Assembly (NCBI GenBank): GCA_037968895.1
Contig: JBBKWJ010000117.1
Location: forward strand, 18,410-82,409
Source of the DNA: JBBKWJ01 sp037968895
Lineage (GTDB): Bacteria; Actinomycetota; Acidimicrobiia; Acidimicrobiales; SZUA-35
DNA: 64,000 nt
Direction: 5' to 3'
Translations under genes and position numbers: made by a program
Shown here: positions 53,898-62,821 of the stretch, one piece after another
How positions within the stretch are numbered: the stretch's first letter is position 1
How the letters are laid out: each line of letters opens with the position of its first letter
The notes under the pieces: model-generated
Databases searched by the model: none
Told to the model about the DNA's origin: nothing
What the model saw: only the letters and a program-made list of their open reading frames with translations

Positions 53898-54760
53898 ACA
53901 GCTGTTGGGCGCGTCGGCGGCTGGACATATTGCCAACCGAATCGTCCCTTAATGCAGAGATGTCCGCTGGTGACCGAATGGTCAGACGGCGACGTGACCT
54001 TGACGATTGTTTCGTCTTGGACGTGAAGCTCGAGGTTGCAGCCAACACCGCAATAGGAACAAACCGTGCGTGTGACTGACTGCTCTTCGGGCTTCCACGC
54101 GTCAACCTGGCGCAGGTCCCACTCGGTCTTGAACTGCAAGGCGTTGGTCGGACATACGGCCACACAGTTGCCGCAGTAAACACACGCCGAATCAGGCAGG
54201 GCGACATCGAACTCGGTTGAGATCCGGGCGCCCATGCCGCGTCCGACAACCGCGATGGCAAACGTGTGCTGGGCATCGTCGCCGCACGCCTCGACACACT
54301 TCATACAAAGCACGCACTTGTCGTAGTCGCGGATGTACAAGTCGTCTTGCACTCGTATCGGCTCGTTCATCTTCTCGGGCGTTGCGCCATATCGTGACGC
54401 GTCTGCGCCATAGTGCTCACCCCAGGCGTTGAGGTCATCAGCTTGGCTTAGGTCGACGCCGGAACCAAGAAACTCGATCAACATTTTGCGGCTGTGTCGC
54501 ACTCGCTCGCTGTCGGTCTCGACAACCATGTCTTCTTCGACCGGCCGTGAGCACGACGGCACCAGTGTCCGCGACCCTTTGACCTCGACGACACAAACGC
54601 GGCACACGTTGACTGGCGTGAGGTTCTCTGAAAAGCAGAGGGTTGGCGTGGATACCCCGGCCTTGTTGCAGGCGTCGAGGATCGTTGAGCCTTCGGGAAC
54701 TGCCACCGCCGCACCATCGATCGAGACGGTAACTTCGTTCACCACTGTCTGAGTTTTCAC
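53894..54760 (-). CDS. Formate dehydrogenase alpha subunit, N-terminal iron-sulfur part (split gene)
   Basis: A 288-residue protein carrying the electron-transfer front of FdhA/FdsA. Order: [2Fe-2S] ferredoxin domain (Cys42, 53, 56, 70), then two CxxCxxCxxxC [4Fe-4S] sites (Cys149/152/155/159 and Cys193/196/199/203), then the molybdopterin Fe4S4 domain CSYCGVGC with Cys269 (Cys234, 237, 241, 269) and the relay Lys271. It ends there, just where the intact alpha subunit would continue into the catalytic domain. The HxxxCxxC cluster site of NuoG/FdsA is absent. Start is GTG, overlapping the diaphorase stop in GTGA. It may be mislabelled NuoG. With the upstream catalytic part it totals about 935 residues, near a normal FdsA. 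Confidence 0.88.
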   Translation of the reverse strand: MKTQTVVNEVTVSIDGAAVAVPEGSTILDACNKAGVSTPTLCFSENLTPVNVCRVCVVEVKGSRTLVPSCSRPVEEDMVVETDSERVRHSRKMLIEFLGSGVDLSQADDLNAWGEHYGADASRYGATPEKMNEPIRVQDDLYIRDYDKCVLCMKCVEACGDDAQHTFAIAVVGRGMGARISTEFDVALPDSACVYCGNCVAVCPTNALQFKTEWDLRQVDAWKPEEQSVTRTVCSYCGVGCNLELHVQDETIVKVTSPSDHSVTSGHLCIKGRFGWQYVQPPTRPTAV

Positions 54761-56505
54761 TGTCCCGCTCCTTCAGTACCGATGAGTCCGAGCGCAATCG
54801 CTGATCGCACGGCTATCGAGGCTGCGTGTCCGAAGCCGCAGATTGATGCGTCTTTCAGGACCTGGTCCATATCGTCCAACAGGGTCAGGTCGGCTTGCGA
54901 GAATGTGCCTTTGCTTCTGATAACGAGCTCGTGCTGGCGAACCGTCCCGACTCGACACGGCACGCACTGCCCGCAGCTCTCGTCGCGGAAGAACTTGGCG
55001 ACCCGCTCAACAACAGGAAAGAAGTCAGTCTCGTCGTTGAACACCATGACAACGCCAGAGCCAAGCGAGACTCCGTTGGCTCGTGCATCTTCGAGCGTGA
55101 GTGGCATGTCGAGCAGTTCAGGGCCAACAAACGTGCCCGCGGCACCACCGACGAGGACCGAACGGAGGGTGCCAGTTACCCCGCCAGCCAGATCGATGAC
55201 TTCACGCATGGTTGTTCCGAATGGAGCCTCATAGACACCGGGCTTGGCCACGTGCCCACTGAGGCAGAAGAGTTTTGGCCCCGTCGATCCAGCGGTTCCG
55301 ATTTTGGCGAACTCCGCTCCCCCATCAAGAACGATGTCAAGCACGTTAAGCAGCGTCTCGGGGTTGTTGATCGCCGTTGGTTCTCCGAAAAGACCGTGCG
55401 TGACCGGGAACGGCGGCTTCTGCCGCGGCTCACCCCGGTAACCCTCGATTGAAGCGAACAGCGCCGTTTCTTCGCCACAGATATAGGCGCCAGCGCCGCG
55501 CCGGAGTTCGATATCAAAACTGAACGACGATCGGGCGATATTGTCACCCAAGAAGCCGATATCTCGGGCCTGAGCGAGCGCGTTCTCCAACCGTTGTGTG
55601 GCAAGCGGGTACTCGCCCCGAATATAGATCCATCCCTTGCTTGCGCCGGTGGCGAACGCAGCAATCGTTGCCGCTTCGATCACAGCAAAGGGATCATTCT
55701 CCATCACGTAACGGTCTTTGAAGGTACCCGGCTCCGACTCGTCGGCATTAACGACAACGTGCTTCTGACCTGACTCAGCCGCGACAGCGCGCCACTTCAC
55801 ACCGGTGGGAAACGCCGCTCCGCCCCGGCCCATAAGTCCGGAGGCGGCAACTTCCTCGACGATCGCGGGTGCCCCGAGGGTGAACGCTTTGGCTAGCGCC
55901 TTATAACCGCCGAAGGCGATGTATGACTCGACGCTCGCAGGATCGACTCGACCGACTCGGCCAAGCAATTTCAGCGTCGGGTCACCAAGCTGAGGGACGA
56001 CGACGGGGTCGCTGTCGGCGGCAACGGAGTCGGCCTGGTTTCGACCTTGGACGTACAGAGCAGGGGCACGCTCGCACTGGCCCAAGCAGGGACTTGAGTG
56101 AGCGGCAACACCATCGTTCTTGAGTTGAGCCAGAAGGTCAGGACCTCCAGCAATATGACAGGCGACGTCGACGCACACATGCGTAATGTCGCCGTCGGTT
56201 TCTGGCTCGTCGGTTCGCAGCAGATCATAGAAGGTGGCTACCCCGTAGGCCTCCGCAGGCGGCACTTGGAGCTGGGTCGACACGTAGTTGAGCCCACCGG
56301 GGCTGATCCAGCCAGCCGCACGCTGGAGCGCGTGCAGGCATGGCAGCAGGTGTTGGCGTCGTTCGTCGATTCGGCGTTTGCCGCCTCGGATGAGTCGCTC
56401 GGTTTCTTGAATCAGGGCAGGACCCTGGCTGGCGTCGACTACGGCGTCAACGGCCTCGATCTCGAGGGCGCTTGCGGTGTCGGTACCAACATAGAGATCA
56501 GCCAA
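54757..56505 (-). CDS. Formate dehydrogenase beta subunit, NuoE-NuoF fusion diaphorase
   Basis: A 582-residue fusion. The NuoE-like part (about 25-155) has four [2Fe-2S] cysteines: Cys111, 116, 140 and 144. The NuoF-like part follows with the FMN/NADH loop GRGGAAFPTG (226-235), the CGEETALFASIEG motif, and the [4Fe-4S] motif SCGQCVPC with a later ICGFG cysteine. It passes electrons from the alpha subunit to NAD+. The start is TTG at 56505: GGGAG lies 6 bases upstream and TTGGCTGA overlaps the catalytic gene's stop. Open frame beyond this to 56826 overlaps the catalytic gene and lacks similarity. Confidence 0.9.
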   Translation of the reverse strand: MADLYVGTDTASALEIEAVDAVVDASQGPALIQETERLIRGGKRRIDERRQHLLPCLHALQRAAGWISPGGLNYVSTQLQVPPAEAYGVATFYDLLRTDEPETDGDITHVCVDVACHIAGGPDLLAQLKNDGVAAHSSPCLGQCERAPALYVQGRNQADSVAADSDPVVVPQLGDPTLKLLGRVGRVDPASVESYIAFGGYKALAKAFTLGAPAIVEEVAASGLMGRGGAAFPTGVKWRAVAAESGQKHVVVNADESEPGTFKDRYVMENDPFAVIEAATIAAFATGASKGWIYIRGEYPLATQRLENALAQARDIGFLGDNIARSSFSFDIELRRGAGAYICGEETALFASIEGYRGEPRQKPPFPVTHGLFGEPTAINNPETLLNVLDIVLDGGAEFAKIGTAGSTGPKLFCLSGHVAKPGVYEAPFGTTMREVIDLAGGVTGTLRSVLVGGAAGTFVGPELLDMPLTLEDARANGVSLGSGVVMVFNDETDFFPVVERVAKFFRDESCGQCVPCRVGTVRQHELVIRSKGTFSQADLTLLDDMDQVLKDASICGFGHAASIAVRSAIALGLIGTEGAGQ

Positions 56506-58441
56506 CGGGGGCTCCCTCGGTAGTGGCGTTCTCGAGCCGATCAATTCGGATTGAGGCGGCCTTGAATTCGGCGGTGCCAGATTGGCGATCCCACTCGTCG
56601 CTCGTGATGAGGTTGATGTCGACGAGCTCAGGGAAATGGAATGTGGTGAAGGCCAGACCGACTGGCAGGTCAGGCTGGATTCGGATAGCCATCCGAACGG
56701 TGCCGCGTGGCGACGACACATCGACGGTTTCACCGTCGGAAACGCCGAGTGCCGTTGCGTCGGTCGGGCTGACATCGAGAGCATCGCCGTAACGAATTGG
56801 CGAAGCAAAGCCGTCTGACTGGACACCAGTGTTGAATGAGTCGAGGGCCCGCCCGGTTGTGAGGCGTAGCGGGAACTCTTCGGTCAACTGCTCCTTTGGC
56901 CCTTCGTGGTCGACCACGGTGAACGGGGCAGGACTGCGTCCTTCGAGATCGTCAGCCCAGAGCCAACCATGAAGAAATGGCGTCCCCGGATGGTCAAGAT
57001 CGACACACGGCCACTGAAGACCGCCCTCGGCCTCAAGACGGTCCCAGCTCATGCCTGCATGCGCCGGCGAGAGCTGGCGGAGTTCGTCCCACAGCTCATT
57101 CGCGGTCGGGCGACCCCAGTCGGTGCCCATGGCAGTCGCGATGTCGGCGATGATGTCGATGTCGTGCCGGCATTCGCCGGGCGGCGGAACCGCAGCCCTG
57201 ACTCGCTGGACACGGCGTTCTGACGACGTAACCGTTCCGTCGGCTTCAGCCCAACCAACTGATGCGGGAAGCACGACGTCGGCGAGTTCTGCGGTTCTGG
57301 TCAGGAAGATGTCTTGTACAACCAGCATGTCGAGGCCAGAAAGCAGCTTCCGTGCGTGAGCCACATCGTTTTCGGAATCGGCCGGGTTTTCACCAATGCA
57401 GTACGCCGCCTTGATCTTGCCCTCACCCATCGCTTCAAACATGAGCGTGAGGTGCAGGCCCTTTTCGGCGGGAATATCGCAGCCGTACATGGCCTCGAAC
57501 TTGCCCCGCAAGGCAGGGTTGGTGACGTCTTGGAAGCCGGGAAGCTTGTCTGGCAGCGAGCCCATGTCGCCACCGCCCTGGACATTGTTCTGTCCACGTA
57601 ATGGCACAAGCCCAGAACCCCAGCGGCCGACGTGGCCGGTGAGCAAAGCAAGGTTGCAGAGCGAAAACACGTTGTTGACGCCGTTGTGGTGCTCGGTGAT
57701 ACCGAGTGTCCAGAGAATCTGAGCTTGCTCGGCGGTGGCATACGCGTGCGCCATCTCAGCAATAGCGGCCGCTGGGACTCCGGTTATGCGGGCGCCTTCT
57801 TCGATGGTCCATGGAGCAACTGAAGCGGCAAAGGCTTCGAAGCCAGTTGTCGAATGGTCAATGAACGCCTTGTCATGAAGGTCGTTAGCGATGATGTAGT
57901 TAGCGACCGTGTTGGCCAGCGCGATGTCGGTTCCGACATTGAGTCCGAGCCAGGCGTCGGCAAACTTTGCCGACGACGTGAGGCGAGGGTCGACCGCATA
58001 CATCGTGGCTCCGTTGCCGATCCCCTTCAACAGGTGATGGAAATAGATGGGATGAGCCTCGCGGGCGTTCGATCCCCACAGCAGCACGACATCGGTTGTT
58101 TCAACTTCGGTGTACGACGATGTGCCGCCACCTGCTCCAAAGACTGTCGCCAGACCGACGACGGAAGGAGCGTGTCAAGTTCGGTTGCAGGAGTCGATGT
58201 TGTTTGTGCCCAACACCGTCCTGGTGAATTTCTGCGCCGCGTAGTTCATCTCGTTTGTGCTCTTTGAACAGCTGAACACCGCGAAAGCGTCTGGCCCGTG
58301 AGCTTCTTTGACCGCGCCAAAACCCTCTGCGATTCGAGTTAGAGCCTCGTCCCAGCTTGCTTCACGAAGGGCGCCGTTTTCGCGGACGAGTGGCGTCGTT
58401 AGCCGGGGCCGAGCCGACGCCGAATTAGATCGTCTTTTCAT
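56498..58441 (-). CDS. Formate dehydrogenase alpha subunit, catalytic part, predicted selenoprotein (in-frame TGA at 58175-58177)
   Basis: A 647-residue molybdopterin oxidoreductase, Sec included. One in-frame TGA at codon 89 is the only interruption: the frame continues for 558 codons with clear homology. The local order NIDSCNRT-U-HAPSVVGLA aligns the TGA with Sec140 of E. coli FdhF (CCARV-U-HGPSVAGL), including the following catalytic His. Later landmarks are GSNAREAHP, QNNVQGGGDMG and SSERRVQRVR. The ATG at 58441 has AGAGGAG upstream. The N-terminal Fe4S4 domain is missing and is encoded by the third gene. Conventional calling would end the protein at 88 residues and start a second at 58087. 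Confidence 0.88.
58146..58162 (-). promoter_or_regulatory. SECIS-like hairpin downstream of the TGA
   Basis: In the mRNA sense, 17 bases beginning 12 bases after the TGA fold as a six-pair stem: GUCG/CGAC, plus U-G and C-G, closing the loop GGUCU. E. coli fdhF also has a 17-base upper hairpin with a GGUCU loop. The loop falls in codons 7-8 after UGA (GGU CUG) in both. The match is partly imposed by conserved Gly-Leu, so it supports the selenocysteine reading without proving it. Confidence 0.65.
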
Positions 58442-58633
58442 CGAGACTCCTCTAAAGGTAAAAAGATAGCGAACCGCATGGTGGAACGGATCCACTACGT
58501 GGTGTGCACCGACGTTATGCTAGCCGAAATGGGACATTTGTCTCAGCGGCAGAGCAACAAGTGTCACAGAATAAGCTGACGACTCGCTAGCGTCGTCCAG
58601 AACCACTCTCCCCCATCGCCGAGGACGGACGAC

Positions 58634-60352
58634 ATGCGCTGGTCGCAGCTGTACACCCCAACACTACGAGATGCCCCCGGCGACGCAGTTGCTCCGAGCC
58701 ACCAGCTCCTTATTAGGGGTGGTTTTATCCGTCAGCTGCATGCGGGCCACTACTCGCTCCTGCCGCTCGGTTGGAGGGTTCACAACAAGGTCGCCAATAT
58801 TGTCCGTGACGAGGTAAACGGCATCGGCGGCCAAGAGTTTTTGCTGCCGACCATGCACCCAGCCAGCATCTGGCAGGAGTCGGGCCGTTGGGACACCATG
58901 GGCGACATCATGTTTCGACTCACCGACCGCAAGGGCGCCGACCTAGCCCTTGGCATTACCCACGAAGAGATCTTCACTACCGTGGCCACCGAACTCAGCA
59001 GCTACAAGCAATTGCCCCAGCTCTGGTATCAAATCCAGCTGAAGTTCCGCGATGAGGCACGGCCAAAGAGTGGTTTGCTTCGCGTACGCGAGTTTGCAAT
59101 GAAAGACTCGTACAGCTTCGACGTTGATCAAGCTGGCCTCGACGCTCAGTTCGACGCACACAACGGCGCCTATCAGCGCATCTTCAAGCGCCTCGGCATT
59201 CCATCGTTCGGCGTCGAAGCATCTTCAGGCGCAATGGGTGGTAGTGACTCAATTGAGTTCATGACGCCATCAGACGCGGGCGAAGACGACGTGATCCGCT
59301 GCACTTCATGTGACTACGCAGCCAACATCGAAAAGGCCACGTCAGTGGTTCCCGCGATCGACGACCCTGCCCCACCAGCCGCACCCGAGAAATTCGCAAC
59401 TCCTGGCGTCGTCACTATTGCGGCCCTTGAGGCGTTCGAAGGTGGCGCGGCTGCCGACCGGCAACTTAAGACCCTCGTGATGATGCTCGACGAGGTCATC
59501 ACGCTCGTCGTCGTTCGTGGCGATCACCAGCTGAGCACCCAGAAACTGCTCGACGCAACCGGCACCATCGAAGCACGGCCAGCATCGGAAGCCGAGACCT
59601 TCGCTGCCCTTGGGGCGCATCCTGGCAGCCTCGGCGCGGTTGGCGTTACCGATCATGCAGTCATTGCCGACGTCTCGCTTGAAGGCCGGACGTCAATGAC
59701 TACTGGCGCCAACGAAGACGGATTCCACTGGCGTGGGGTCGACGTGGGTCGCGACCTAGTGGTCGGTCAGTGGGCCGACCTTCGCGAGGTCAAAGTCGGT
59801 GAGGCGTGCATCAATTGCGGCTCGTTGCTCGAGGTCGTACGGTGCATCGAGATCGGTCACATCTTCAAACTTGGCACCCTCTACAGCGAGAAGTTCGGCG
59901 TAACGGTTGCCGACCCTGACGGCAAAGATGTGCCGGTCACGATGGGCAGCTATGGCATCGGCATCGGCCGCAATATGGCCAGCTCGGTCGAGGCCAACTA
60001 CGACGACAAAGGCATCGTCTGGCCCGTATCTATCGCTCCGTATGAAGCGGTCATCACTCTCATGCGAGTCGACGACGAGACGCTCGCCGCTGGCAACGCA
60101 ATCTATGACGACCTTCGCGCCGCTGGCGTCGATGTGTTGCTCGACGATCGAGATGCCAGGGCAGGCGTAAAGTTTGCCGACTCCGAACTCATTGGCATTC
60201 CTTACCGGGTCACGCTCGGGCCACGAGGGTTGAAGAGCGGCGAGGCCGAATACACCATCAGAGCGACGGGCGAGACCACCAACGTGCCGATGGCCGCCAT
60301 CGCTGGCGTGGTCAGCGAAGCGGTGCGCTCGGCCCACGCCGCCCTCCGCTAA
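58634..60352 (+). CDS. proS: Prolyl-tRNA synthetase, bacterial type
   Basis: A 572-residue class II synthetase charging tRNA-Pro. Motif 1 (GWRVHNKV), motif 2 (FRDEARPKSGLLRVREFAMKD) and motif 3 (GSYGIGIGR) are present. The long insert between motifs 2 and 3 (about 225-405) is the editing domain that clears Ala-tRNA-Pro. The C-terminal anticodon domain starts at about 475. It is divergent from the formate dehydrogenase operon over about 190 bases in which I see only short inverted repeats. Confidence 0.97.
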   Translation: MRWSQLYTPTLRDAPGDAVAPSHQLLIRGGFIRQLHAGHYSLLPLGWRVHNKVANIVRDEVNGIGGQEFLLPTMHPASIWQESGRWDTMGDIMFRLTDRKGADLALGITHEEIFTTVATELSSYKQLPQLWYQIQLKFRDEARPKSGLLRVREFAMKDSYSFDVDQAGLDAQFDAHNGAYQRIFKRLGIPSFGVEASSGAMGGSDSIEFMTPSDAGEDDVIRCTSCDYAANIEKATSVVPAIDDPAPPAAPEKFATPGVVTIAALEAFEGGAAADRQLKTLVMMLDEVITLVVVRGDHQLSTQKLLDATGTIEARPASEAETFAALGAHPGSLGAVGVTDHAVIADVSLEGRTSMTTGANEDGFHWRGVDVGRDLVVGQWADLREVKVGEACINCGSLLEVVRCIEIGHIFKLGTLYSEKFGVTVADPDGKDVPVTMGSYGIGIGRNMASSVEANYDDKGIVWPVSIAPYEAVITLMRVDDETLAAGNAIYDDLRAAGVDVLLDDRDARAGVKFADSELIGIPYRVTLGPRGLKSGEAEYTIRATGETTNVPMAAIAGVVSEAVRSAHAALR

Positions 60353-60381
60353 AAGTACACGTACCAGGTACGTGTACTTTT
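60351..60381. terminator. Bidirectional terminator between proS and the MMPL gene
   Basis: Arms of 15 bases (60351-60365 and 60367-60381) pair perfectly, beginning AAAAG and ending CTTTT. Each strand thus has a stem followed by a T run. It overlaps the proS stop codon and lies 5 bases before the MMPL stop, serving both convergent genes. Confidence 0.88.
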
Positions 60382-60385
60382 GCTT

Positions 60386-62704
60386 TTAGCTGACGGGTTC
60401 TTTATCCCGGGCTGCTTCACCGATGAGCAAGTCGTGGTGGCCGGATCCTTCGACGTTGAGCTCAGGCAAGATCTTGTCGATCCAGGCCGGCAGCCACCAA
60501 TTGCGTTCGCCGAGCAACTCCATGGTTGCGGGCACGAGCAACATACGAACAAGAGTGGCGTCGAGCAGCACCGCTGCGGCCAGGCCCGTACCGAAAAGCT
60601 TGATGATTCGATCGTCTTCAAACAAGAAACTTCCGAAGACCACGACCATGATGGCTGCGGCTGCGCTTATCACGCGAGCCGTGGCGGCGAGGCCGTCAGC
60701 GACTGAGTTTCGAGCGTCACCATGGCGCTCGTACTCTTCCTTGACTCGCGACAAGAGGAACACTTCGTAGTCCATCGAGAGTCCGAAAACAATGGCGAAC
60801 AACATCATTGGAATGAAGGGCTCGATTGGCGCAGGCTCAACCCCGGTAAAGCCGTTGAACCAACCCCACTGGAAGATGGCAACAACGACGCCATAGGCCG
60901 ATGCGATCGAAAGCATGTTCATAACAACGGCTTTGAGCGGAACGAGGAGAGACCGGAAGACCGCCATCAGCAAAATGAACGACAGTGCCAGCACGACACC
61001 GAGGAAGATCGGCAAGCGACCAGAGAGGTAGCTCGTGAAGTCGATGTTGGCCGGGACGGCGCCAGTCAGATTGGCGGTGACACCCGTTTCGCGAGCTATC
61101 GGAGCAATGACCTGCGACCGGAGCCGTTCGACGGTCTCTTGGGTGACGCTGTCCTGGGGCGACGTAGTCGGGATGATCTGGACCAGGTAGGCGGGTGACG
61201 CCTCTGGGTTCGCAAAGTCGCTCGGGATTGCTTGGGCGAGGACGACTCCAGGATCGGCCTGCACGGCCTCGACCAGTTGCCCAACAGCTGCGGGGCCAGA
61301 CTCGCCAACCTCAATGGCAAGGATAAATGGCCCGTTTGTGCCTGGACCAAATCCCTCAGCAACGAGGTCGTACGCCTTACGTGTGGTGCTTTCTTCTGCG
61401 TAGTTGCCTTCATCTGAGAAGCCAAGGTGCAGGCTAAAAACCGGTGCGGCGAGCAGGACGAGTATTCCGCCGCCAACGGCGAGGGCTACCCATGGACGAT
61501 GCTGGATTGCCCGGCTCCACTTGTAGGCCGTTGTTTCGCGCACCGGTCGCTCGACTCGAGGAGGAACCTCACGCTTGAGTGGCTCGACAAAGAAGCCAGC
61601 GAGCATGGTCAACGCGGCGAAGCCGACTCCGACGAAGAACAGAACCGGAATACCAAGGCCTGCGCCGAGAAGTGCAACGGCAGCGCCACCGGCTGCGAGC
61701 AAGCCTCGCCATCGGGTGACTTCGACCCGGTGCTGAGCGAAGCCAAGCAGAGCGGGAAGCAGGGTGAGCGAGGCGACCATGGTTATCGCAACGGTCGTTG
61801 CCGCTGCAATACCCATACCCGAGACAAACGCGAGACCCATCAGCAACATGCCGAGCAAGGAAACTACGACGGTAACGCCCGCGAATGACACGGCACGACC
61901 GGCAGTATCCATTGCCACGACAGTGGCGTCTTCGTGAGAGAGACCGGCCCGCGTGCCCTCGCGGTAGCGAGTGACAATGAACAAGGCGTAGTCGATTCCA
62001 ACGCCAAGGCCAATCATGGCGCCGATGGATGGTGCAAAGTCGGGGATCTTGACGACGTGTGTCATGAGCCCGATGCTTCCTGCACCGGTAACGACACCAA
62101 AGACCGCGACCGAGATCGGCAGGCCCATGGCGAGCACTGATCCGAACGAGAGGATGAGAACCACGATGGCGAAAGCCAGGCCGACAAGCTCGGACTCGGG
62201 AGGCTCAAATTCGGCGAGCACCTGACCGCCAACCTCAGTTTGAAGGCCATCGATTACCGGCAGCGCCTCACGTACTCGCTTTCCAATCTCGCCAGCCGCA
62301 GTCTGGTCGATGTCGACGTCGAGGTTGATCCTCGCAATGCCGATGGTGCCATCTTGGGAAATGGCGCCAACGCCTTCAGGCCCATACGGGCTGACAACCG
62401 CGACGCCCTCTATCGCATCAATTTCGGCGAACGCCTCTTCCATTGATTCTTTGATGGTTGGGTCCTCAGCACCCGCGTCGGTTTTGAAGACAACCGTGCC
62501 GCCGTAGCTCGAGTCTTGGTCGGGGAAGAACTCGGTGAGGGTTTCGAAACCATCGGCGCTCTCCGACGCAGGAATCTCAAATGCACCGTCGAACGCATTT
62601 CCGATTGCGCTGGAACCACCAATGGCGCCTACGAGCACGACTATCCACGCAAGAAGAACGACTCGCCGATTGCGAAAGCACCAGCGACCGAGGGAAGCAA
62701 ACAT
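60386..62704 (-). CDS. MMPL-family RND transporter
   Basis: A 772-residue membrane protein with twelve predicted transmembrane segments in two halves. The N-terminal RNRRVVLLAWIVVLV helix is typical. Each half has a large extracytoplasmic loop (about 40-190 and 430-545). The motifs GLGVGIDYALFIVTRYREG and the second-half FGLSMDYEVFLLSRVKEEY carry the proton-relay Asp-Tyr pairs. Some homologues export mycobacterial lipids and others hopanoids; the cargo here is unknown. It is a single gene. Confidence 0.92.
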   Translation of the reverse strand: MFASLGRWCFRNRRVVLLAWIVVLVGAIGGSSAIGNAFDGAFEIPASESADGFETLTEFFPDQDSSYGGTVVFKTDAGAEDPTIKESMEEAFAEIDAIEGVAVVSPYGPEGVGAISQDGTIGIARINLDVDIDQTAAGEIGKRVREALPVIDGLQTEVGGQVLAEFEPPESELVGLAFAIVVLILSFGSVLAMGLPISVAVFGVVTGAGSIGLMTHVVKIPDFAPSIGAMIGLGVGIDYALFIVTRYREGTRAGLSHEDATVVAMDTAGRAVSFAGVTVVVSLLGMLLMGLAFVSGMGIAAATTVAITMVASLTLLPALLGFAQHRVEVTRWRGLLAAGGAAVALLGAGLGIPVLFFVGVGFAALTMLAGFFVEPLKREVPPRVERPVRETTAYKWSRAIQHRPWVALAVGGGILVLLAAPVFSLHLGFSDEGNYAEESTTRKAYDLVAEGFGPGTNGPFILAIEVGESGPAAVGQLVEAVQADPGVVLAQAIPSDFANPEASPAYLVQIIPTTSPQDSVTQETVERLRSQVIAPIARETGVTANLTGAVPANIDFTSYLSGRLPIFLGVVLALSFILLMAVFRSLLVPLKAVVMNMLSIASAYGVVVAIFQWGWFNGFTGVEPAPIEPFIPMMLFAIVFGLSMDYEVFLLSRVKEEYERHGDARNSVADGLAATARVISAAAAIMVVVFGSFLFEDDRIIKLFGTGLAAAVLLDATLVRMLLVPATMELLGERNWWLPAWIDKILPELNVEGSGHHDLLIGEAARDKEPVS

Positions 62705-62821
62705 CAGATACCTCTACCAAATTTGAGAACGAGGAATACGGTAATCCGGTCAGGGTCCGAAGTGACGCATTCGACTTCAGTTGTGCCAAGCGTCGCCTCC
62801 CGGGGCTGGGCGTATTGCGCG

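Noticed and set aside
56506..56826. N-terminal extension of the diaphorase gene.
   Set aside because: It lies inside the catalytic gene, has Ser/Arg-rich shadow composition and no NuoE similarity. TTG at 56505 has a good Shine-Dalgarno.
58088..58177. Reading the TGA as a nonsense mutation or pseudogene.
   Set aside because: Frame, homology, overlapping neighbours and Shine-Dalgarno sites are intact on both sides, and the codon is exactly the Sec/Cys site. A mutation cannot be fully excluded without the genome's Sec genes.
58442..58633. tRNA-Sec or another RNA gene in the fdh-proS gap.
   Set aside because: Only short inverted repeats (GGTGTGCACC, GACATTTGTC); no cloverleaf could be traced.
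59756..60337. 193-residue open frame opposite proS.
   Set aside because: Shadow of a conserved synthetase; no recognisable motif.
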